A stretch of 64,000 bases of DNA, from contig DATMFV010000085.1 in the NCBI GenBank assembly GCA_035555975.1, forward strand, positions 1 through 64,000. Direction: 5' to 3'. Source of the stretch: DATMFV01 sp035555975. GTDB taxonomy: Bacteria > Verrucomicrobiota > Verrucomicrobiia > Chthoniobacterales > Chthoniobacteraceae. The notes beneath the pieces were generated by a model. The model made no database searches and was not told the origin of the DNA. It saw only the letters and a program-made list of their open reading frames with translations. Within the stretch, counting starts at the first letter, position 1. Every line of letters begins with the position of its first letter. A program made the position numbers and the translations under genes. Below are positions 59,301-64,000 of the stretch, piece by piece.

Positions 59301-59603
59301 GGCCGGCCGCTCGATGAGGAGGAGATCATCGCCGCCGTCAAGGATGGGGCAAGGCTGCGCCTGCGGCCCAAAGTGATGACCGTCGCCACCACGCTTGCCA
59401 GCCTTTTGCCGGTTTTCTGGCTGGATCGCACCGGGAACGAAGTGATGCAACCACTGGCAACGCCGGTCGTCGGCGGCTGTTTGAGCAGTCTGGTACATAT
59501 CCTGTTGGTGACCCCGGTCATCTTCGCCTGGCTGCGAACCCGTGAACTTAAAAAAAGCGGCCCATCCGCCAGAACAGAAAGGGAGGTCCTCCATGCCGGT
59601 TAA
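56313..59603 (+). CDS. cusA: CusA-like heavy-metal RND efflux pump
   Basis: This 1096-residue inner-membrane proton-driven pump shows the HME-RND pattern: RTPVDAIPDLSENQVI near the start, the proton-relay Asp in IAIGVLVDAGIVMTENV, and a second membrane half ending with the RPKVMTV repeat region. PMPKLDEGSLLFMP carries a Met at the position of the CusA metal site. It exports Cu(I)/Ag(I) or related ions together with CusB and the TolC-like protein. It overlaps both neighbours. Confidence 0.93.
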   Translation: MIHRFIAWSLRNRFLVAVATLVLVGLGVRALLRTPVDAIPDLSENQVILVADWAGRSAQEVEDQITYPLTVNLQGLAGVKTVRASSMFGLSMVTVIFHDAIDLYFARQRVMERLNYLAETLPEGVTPRLGPDATGLGWIYQYYLDVDPSRVPVDENGKGHGYDLGTLRALQDWFIRYQLNAVEGVAEVGGIGGFVKTYQIEAASARLRDRGVTLGQLEEALKAANVNVGGKVMEENGQEFVVRGVGLLQGVGEIEEIVVARHGGVPVYLRDVAEVTIGGDFRRGTLDVNGREVVGGIVVMRSGENAWSVIRSVKERVAGIQKSLPPGITIRPFYDRSDLIGRTIDTLRHALVEEVILVTLAHVIFLFHFRSILIVTFPLPASILISFLLMDLFGISSNIMSLSGLVIAIGVLVDAGIVMTENVLRHGEQKQEEVGRPLTAQERMACTLAASQQVGRPIFFSMAIILLSFLPVFALQGQDGKLFHPLAFTKTFALVGSTVLGVSIVPVLCSLLIRGRFRREEEHRVMRGLMRLYEPLLDWSLRHRAAVLVLAALLLLISQLMFWGLPAGWNAKLAAVPGIQRLFKGIPSEPMPKLDEGSLLFMPVLSPATALGEVKRVMAWQDEVFASFPEVELATGKLGRADTATDPAPVEMIETTILLKPKAQWREGMTLERLKDEMSHALMQVPGFVPGGFLQPIENRILMTSTGIRAQLGVKIFGDDLQALQQKAYEVERIVSSVPGASGVAVSRVVGKPYLEVMPRRETIARYGLSVREVLEVVETGIGGREVGTLIDGRERYPIQLRLEAGERDDLRRVGDLLVPITGDDGVAGAVPLGQLADIRRVVGPSEIASENGRLRVFVQANVAGRDLSAFVKEVKVRIEHEIVPTLAPGMTIGYSGEYENQIAFMKTMQWVIPMALAIIFVLLFSVYGSAKEAAHVILAVPFALSGSVFLQYLLGFPFTAAVAVGYLALFGMAIQTGVVMVVYLEEMLEQRRAERGRPLDEEEIIAAVKDGARLRLRPKVMTVATTLASLLPVFWLDRTGNEVMQPLATPVVGGCLSSLVHILLVTPVIFAWLRTRELKKSGPSARTEREVLHAG

Positions 59604-60834
59604 GATCGCAATGTTGTTCTGGTCCATCGCGTGCTGCTTTCTTGCGCTTCCGGGTCTCCGTGCCTTGACGCCGGAAGAGGCGGCCGCCGAAGCGCTCGAG
59701 CGCAACCCGGAACTCCTTTCAACCCGCTGGATCATTGCCGAGGCGGAAGGGCGACTCATTCAGGCGGGGTTGTGGGACAACCCGGTCTTCGAAGCCGGGC
59801 TGGAGAGCGGTCGAAGCTTTTCCGACCGGATGTACCGCTACGGCCTTTCGCAGAACTTCCCGCTCGCGGGGCGGCTTGCCAAGGCGAAAGGGGTGGCGCG
59901 GGTCGATGTGGCAATGGCCGTGGAGGAGTACCGCGATGCCCGGCGTCGGCTGGCGGGCGAGGTTCTGGGCATGGCGCGGCGGCTGTTGCTGCTGGAGCGC
60001 CGGGCGCAACTGGTGGAGGAAAACCGCAAGCTACTGGCGGCGATCCGCGAGAAGGTCATCCCTCAGGTCGCCGCCGGAACGGCTGCAACGAGCGACGCGG
60101 TGTTGATCGAACTCGAGGAAGCCCAACTGACGCTGGAGGAGGAACGGCTGGCGGTGGAAAAGGAGGCATTGCAGGCACAACTGCGCGGAAAACTTGGTCG
60201 CCCGGACGATGCCCCGCTGAAGATCAGCGGAAACCTGCCCGCCACCCCTTCGCACGCCGTTCTGCGCCGGGAAGGGGAGAGCGCCCTGACCCGTCGCCCC
60301 GATCGGCAACTCGCCCTGCTCTCGGTCGATCGCGCCCAGGCGGAGCAACGGCTCGCCCGCTCCCAGCGCTGGGATGGCGTGATGGTCGGGGTCGAAGCGG
60401 TTCAGGAAGCGGAACACGGTTACAGCGGCGTCGGCGTGCGGGTTTCCATTCCGCTACCCCTCTGGGACCGCCAGCGCGGTCGGCTCGCTGAAACGGCGGC
60501 GGCCCGGCAACGGGCGCAGGCCGGGGTCGCCGCGCGGGATCTGGCGATCCGCACCGAGATCGACGAAGCGGGGGAGCGGATCGAAGGCGGCGCGGCGCTG
60601 GTGAAGCGTTCGCGCGGGGCAATGCTGGAACTCGCCCGGCGCAACACGCACCGGGTCGCCGAAGCCTATGGCCACGGGCGGGCGTCCTTTGTCTCCATCT
60701 TCGAAAGCCAGAAGCAACAGCTCGCCCTGGAGCGGCTGGCACTGGAAAACGAAGAGCGGCTGGTGGAAGCCGTGACCGCCTGGGAAACCGCCACGGTCAG
60801 CTTTCCGCCGGTCGTGCGAAAAAGGTTGGAATAG
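59593..60834 (+). CDS. TolC-family outer-membrane channel of the Cus-like system
   Basis: This 413-residue protein has a signal peptide (cleavage near GLRA-LTP) and the two helical-hairpin repeats of outer-membrane efflux proteins (LTPEEAAAEALERNPELL; the second repeat begins around VDRAQAEQRLARSQRW). Heavy coiled-coil content is evident. ATG 59593 has a good GGGAGG site and overlaps cusA by 11 bp. It completes the tripartite pump as CusC/CzcC. Confidence 0.88.
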   Translation: MPVKIAMLFWSIACCFLALPGLRALTPEEAAAEALERNPELLSTRWIIAEAEGRLIQAGLWDNPVFEAGLESGRSFSDRMYRYGLSQNFPLAGRLAKAKGVARVDVAMAVEEYRDARRRLAGEVLGMARRLLLLERRAQLVEENRKLLAAIREKVIPQVAAGTAATSDAVLIELEEAQLTLEEERLAVEKEALQAQLRGKLGRPDDAPLKISGNLPATPSHAVLRREGESALTRRPDRQLALLSVDRAQAEQRLARSQRWDGVMVGVEAVQEAEHGYSGVGVRVSIPLPLWDRQRGRLAETAAARQRAQAGVAARDLAIRTEIDEAGERIEGGAALVKRSRGAMLELARRNTHRVAEAYGHGRASFVSIFESQKQQLALERLALENEERLVEAVTAWETATVSFPPVVRKRLE

Positions 60835-60938
60835 AAAGCGTAAGAATCGACCGCATTAACACAAGATAGGATCTGTTTGAATCTTCTTCGACAGATTAAG
60901 TTGAAGTCCTTTCCATCCCAAAACCTACCTCTTGTGAT

Positions 60939-62420
60939 ATGCAACATCAACGCTCCTTTCTTTGCCGATTGGGTCTCCCCCTGACCTTCGCCATCGCCAT
61001 GCTCTTTCCCGGTTGGTCCAACGCGGCGGATCGAACATGGACCCAGGGAGCAGGGGGCGACTTTCTTGAACCCTCCAATTGGATCAATGACGATCTCCCC
61101 AGCGCGGGAGATACGGTCTACTTCGACGCGGCGGGGCTCGATCCCTATACCGTAGAGTTTCACGACGATTTCGAGCTTCGTTCGGGGAAGACCGGTCGCA
61201 TCTATTTGCAGACCGGGAACCAGGCGATCTTCAAGCTATATGACGACGAGGGAAGCTATGCCCTCAGTTCCTTTTCCCTTCAGGTCAACCATGGAACCTT
61301 GACCCTTGACGGCGGCACCACCACGGTCAATGAGGTGTTGACGGTGGGAGCGGGAGAAGGCGGCAGCGGCACGCTGAAGCTCACCAATGGAGCGGTTCTC
61401 AATGGAACCATCAGCAACGACTACTATCGCGTGGGAAATTCCGCTTCCGGCGCCATGGTGCTGGAACAAGGTTCCAGCGCGACCTTCGTCAAACGGTTGC
61501 AGATCGGGTACAAAACGGGCGGCGGGGGAAGTTCGGTGACCGTTTCCGAGGGGTCCTCACTGGAGGTCATCGGGACCGGAGGTATCTACCTGGGGAGTTC
61601 GGAGGCGAACGTCAGCGGCGACCTCCCCACCGCAACGAGTGACAACAGCCTCTCCGTATCAGGCGGTTCCACCGTCAGCACCTCCCGTCTCTACATCGGC
61701 TATCGGGAAGGCGCCGACAACAACACGGTGGTGGTGGGAGGAGCCGCGGGCGAGACGGGCTCAACCTTGACGGTCAGCGGTTTCCTGCGTGTCGGCATCG
61801 GCAGCGGGTCGGGGGCGGTGGGCAATTCGCTGACCATCAGGGACGGCGGCGAATTGACAGCCTCCGATCTTTTTCAGGTCGCCGCGGGAAACACCTTCAC
61901 GGTGGAGGAAGGGGGCAGGGCCACCTCGACCAACACCGGCCTCAACAACTCCATCAGGGGAACCATCGCCATCAAGGGCGGGCAGTTCACGGCAGGCACC
62001 CTGCACATTCGCAATCTGGTCACACTGGAGGGAGGAAGCTTTGAGCTGACCGCCGATCTCTATACCTTTGCCGACAGCCGCTTTGAGTTTACCCTCGACA
62101 ACAACCTGACGATCAACGTCGGCGGAAAGCTGACCGTCGACGGCATCACCTCCATTGATATCACCGGCCTGGCAGGCGGGGCGATCCCGGGTACCTACAC
62201 CCTCTTTAGCTCGACCACCGCTTCGGGATTGGATCTTTTCACCCTGGGAAACACCTTCGAAGGTTTTGAGGGCGCCCTTTCCTATGATGCCAATCACCTC
62301 TACCTGAATGTCACTGCTATTCCCGAACCGGGGGCGGCCTGGTTTTCCCTGTTAGCCTTTCCGCTTCTGTGGCAGGCATGCCGGCATCGCCCGGGGATCA
62401 CCTCCACCAGCGTTGGCTAG
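60939..62420 (+). CDS. PEP-CTERM autotransporter-repeat-like secreted protein
   Basis: This 493-residue secreted protein has a signal peptide (cleavage near NAA-DRT), a beta-helical passenger-like body with repeated T-V-x-x-G-G-x-L units (for example LTLDGGTTTVNEVLTVG), and a PEP-CTERM tail IPEPGAAWFSLLAFPLLW followed by CRHR. It is similar in plan to the 9304-10875 protein. It lies 98 bp before the GH28 gene, in the same direction. Confidence 0.8.
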   Translation: MQHQRSFLCRLGLPLTFAIAMLFPGWSNAADRTWTQGAGGDFLEPSNWINDDLPSAGDTVYFDAAGLDPYTVEFHDDFELRSGKTGRIYLQTGNQAIFKLYDDEGSYALSSFSLQVNHGTLTLDGGTTTVNEVLTVGAGEGGSGTLKLTNGAVLNGTISNDYYRVGNSASGAMVLEQGSSATFVKRLQIGYKTGGGGSSVTVSEGSSLEVIGTGGIYLGSSEANVSGDLPTATSDNSLSVSGGSTVSTSRLYIGYREGADNNTVVVGGAAGETGSTLTVSGFLRVGIGSGSGAVGNSLTIRDGGELTASDLFQVAAGNTFTVEEGGRATSTNTGLNNSIRGTIAIKGGQFTAGTLHIRNLVTLEGGSFELTADLYTFADSRFEFTLDNNLTINVGGKLTVDGITSIDITGLAGGAIPGTYTLFSSTTASGLDLFTLGNTFEGFEGALSYDANHLYLNVTAIPEPGAAWFSLLAFPLLWQACRHRPGITSTSVG

Positions 62421-62426
62421 TACTTT

Positions 62427-62439
62427 GTACCACGTGAAA
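62427..62439. promoter_or_regulatory. CACGTG site before the GH28 gene
   Basis: ACCACGTGA (62429-62437) is the exact complement of TCACGTGGT at 9236-9244 in the divergent promoter of the polysaccharide island. It stands 82 bp before the GH28 start. The same sugar regulator may therefore act on both places. One 9-base match is weak evidence by itself. Confidence 0.35.
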
Positions 62440-62518
62440 TTTCGTATTGAGCTTGTCCTTTTGGCCCGGGGCTGCGTTGTCAGCCCGAAACTGTTATCTT
62501 CGGCGCAGTCTACGAATC

Positions 62519-64000
62519 ATGTCAGCAACATCCTGCTTTAATGTCAGAACCCATGGAGCCGTCGGCAACGGCATCACCAGCGATCAGCGCGCGATTCAGG
62601 CGGCGATCGACGCCTGTGCCGCAGCAGGCGGCGGCACCGTCGTCGTCCCGACAGGGCGTTACCTGACGGGCACGCTCTGGCTCAAGAGTCACGTCGAGCT
62701 TCATCTCGGCCCGGGGGCGACGCTCGTCGCAAGCAGTGCCCGCGAGGCTTACAACGCCGACGATGTTTTTCCCGAAAATGTCGTCTTCAGCCGCGAGCAG
62801 GTCACCGGAGCGCATCTGGTGATCGCCTACCGGCAGGAGAATGTCTCGCTGACCGGCCCCGGCTGCATTGACGGAAGTTCCTCCTCTTTTTTCGGGGAAC
62901 TTCCCGATGGCACGATCGCCACCTATCGCTACAAGAGCGGCAACTACCCGATCCGCTCCTGGCGTCCCGGCCAGATGATCTTCTTCTGCCAGTGCCGCGA
63001 AGTGCGCGTGCGCGATCTTTCGCTTCTCAACGCCCCGTACTGGACGCTCTTCCTGCTCGGTTGCGACGATGTGCAGGTCCGCTCGGTGCGCATCACCAAT
63101 CCCCCCGCGACCGCGAACGGCGACGGGATCGACATCGACTGCTGCCGCAACGTGACGGTGAGCGACTGCATCATCCGCTCCGGAGATGACTCAATCACCA
63201 TTCGCGCCAGCGGCAGGAGGCTCGGCAAAGAGGCGCAAGCCTGCGAAAACGTTACGGTCAGCAACTCCGTCCTGAGCAGCCCTTGCAATGCGATCCGCGT
63301 CGGCGTGGGCAACGGGGTGATCCGGCGGATCACCTTCAACAACATCGTCGTCGATGAAACGCGCACCGCGATCAGCATCGTCTCGCGCTATTCGCCCCAT
63401 GGGGCCAGCGGCGTTGCGATCCGGCAGGTCGCCTTTTCGAATTTCATCATCGATGCGATCATCCCGATTTCCATGAATAGCGGGTGCGACCCCATGCCGC
63501 CCGCCGAAGTCAGCGACATTTCATTCTCCCACTTCAAGGTGGTCGCCTCCGCCGCTTCGCAATGGGTAGGGACCGCCGAGGTGCCCCTGCGCCGCATCAC
63601 CTTTCAGGATGTTCACCTGACCCTTCGCGGCGGCACGGACAACACCGCCTTTCAGGAAATCGTGCCGACGCCGCTTCGCCATATCGGCTACCATGGCCGC
63701 AACGGAGCCCCGGCGCTGCCGTGTGCGCTCCATATCACCCACCTGGAGGAGGGCGTGATCGACGGTTTGCGGATCGATTGGGAGGAGATCAGCCCGGTCT
63801 GGCAATACGGGCTTTGGCTGGAGCATTGCGGGGAAGTTCACCTCAGCCGCGCCTTGCTGCGCCAGCCGCAAAGCTCGGGTGGCGCCGCCATTGCGTGCCG
63901 CCACGTCACCGGCCTCCGTCTCTCCGGGTGTATCGCCCGGCCCGAGACCGATCTTTTTCTTCAGTTGGACGCCGCATCCTCCCTCTCCGGCGATTTCGCG
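62519..64000 (+). CDS. GH28 polygalacturonase-family hydrolase (3' end beyond window)
   Basis: 494 codons are present and the gene runs off the window. It has no signal peptide, so it is probably cytoplasmic and acts on oligogalacturonides or similar. GH28 signatures are visible: NVRTHGAVGNG at the start, NGDGIDID with two catalytic Asp, and SGDDSI with a further Asp. The fold is a right-handed parallel beta-helix. The likely substrate is an alpha-linked galacturonide or related pectin fragment. It extends the polysaccharide theme of the first 15 kb, with a shared CACGTG site upstream. Confidence 0.9.
   Translation, partial: MSATSCFNVRTHGAVGNGITSDQRAIQAAIDACAAAGGGTVVVPTGRYLTGTLWLKSHVELHLGPGATLVASSAREAYNADDVFPENVVFSREQVTGAHLVIAYRQENVSLTGPGCIDGSSSSFFGELPDGTIATYRYKSGNYPIRSWRPGQMIFFCQCREVRVRDLSLLNAPYWTLFLLGCDDVQVRSVRITNPPATANGDGIDIDCCRNVTVSDCIIRSGDDSITIRASGRRLGKEAQACENVTVSNSVLSSPCNAIRVGVGNGVIRRITFNNIVVDETRTAISIVSRYSPHGASGVAIRQVAFSNFIIDAIIPISMNSGCDPMPPAEVSDISFSHFKVVASAASQWVGTAEVPLRRITFQDVHLTLRGGTDNTAFQEIVPTPLRHIGYHGRNGAPALPCALHITHLEEGVIDGLRIDWEEISPVWQYGLWLEHCGEVHLSRALLRQPQSSGGAAIACRHVTGLRLSGCIARPETDLFLQLDAASSLSGDFA

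Noticed and set aside
1..64000. CRISPR array, tRNA or rRNA genes, phage or conjugative modules
   Set aside because: No regularly spaced repeats, cloverleaf-like or rRNA-like segments, integrase, or phage structural genes were seen on either strand.

Overview
The window looks like chromosomal DNA of a GC-rich, facultatively anaerobic polysaccharide-degrading bacterium, most probably a member of the Verrucomicrobiota (Opitutales/Puniceicoccales-like). The reasons are several PEP-CTERM proteins, short pseudopilin-like proteins with an H-X9-DG tail, autotransporter-associated beta-strand proteins, and secreted carbohydrate-active proteins next to a GntR/LacI-type sugar regulator. The taxonomic call is an inference from gene content. 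There are no rRNA or tRNA genes, no CRISPR array and no transposase gene.

Layout. (1) 145-15325 is a polysaccharide island in two divergent arms around about 9.2 kb. The minus arm holds a YesU-like protein, a 2-hydroxyacid dehydrogenase, a GntR/LacI regulator, a pseudopilin, a PEP-CTERM-like protein and a large hydrolase-like protein. The plus arm holds a PEP-CTERM protein, a pseudopilin, a double beta-helix lipoprotein and another PEP-CTERM protein. (2) 15489-19442 (minus) holds a GH29 alpha-L-fucosidase, L-fucose isomerase and a creatininase-family enzyme. (3) 19477-26207 (minus) is a tightly overlapping heme operon: hemerythrin, hemE, hemN, hemY, hemH and a nitronate-monooxygenase-like flavoprotein. 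(4) 26278-28799 (minus) encodes an anaerobic heme-degradation pair, a ChuW-ChuX fusion and a ChuY-like reductase. (5) 28940-32942 holds an ArsR regulator, a YgaP-like rhodanese, a CoA-disulfide-reductase/rhodanese fusion and an MFS transporter. (6) 32986-35963 (minus) is an anaerobic ribonucleotide reductase operon in which the glycyl-radical domain of NrdD is a separate small gene. (7) 36044-39188 is a quinone/electrophile detoxification group (MhqD, MhqO, DoxX) divergent from a LysR regulator. (8) 39221-42662 holds a metallophosphoesterase, a RidA protein, an HxlR regulator and a small thioredoxin-like protein. (9) 43031-48829 holds a giant autotransporter and a 41-residue lipoprotein. (10) 49102-53669 holds RNase R, stress-type proteins and a coiled-coil/HTH protein. 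(11) 53750-60834 is a CusBAC-type metal efflux operon with two related Cys-rich metal-binding modules. (12) 60939-64000 holds a PEP-CTERM protein and a GH28 polygalacturonase cut by the window end.

What ties regions 3-6 together is a 14-bp FNR/DNR-type palindrome (TTGAY-N4-RTCAA) at four places: before the hemerythrin-heme operon, before chuWX-chuY, before the MFS gene and before nrdD. This suggests one oxygen- or NO-responsive regulon combining heme synthesis, heme breakdown without oxygen and anaerobic dNTP synthesis. The nrdD promoter also carries a pair of NrdR-like boxes 32 bp apart.

The most unusual items are the ChuW-ChuX fusion inside a heme-synthesis neighbourhood, the detached NrdD glycyl-radical domain, a small MITE family (164, 164 and 44 bp) two of whose three copies sit exactly at overlapping stop codons of convergent genes, and an orphan PEP-CTERM tail in frame behind the two stop codons that end the autotransporter.
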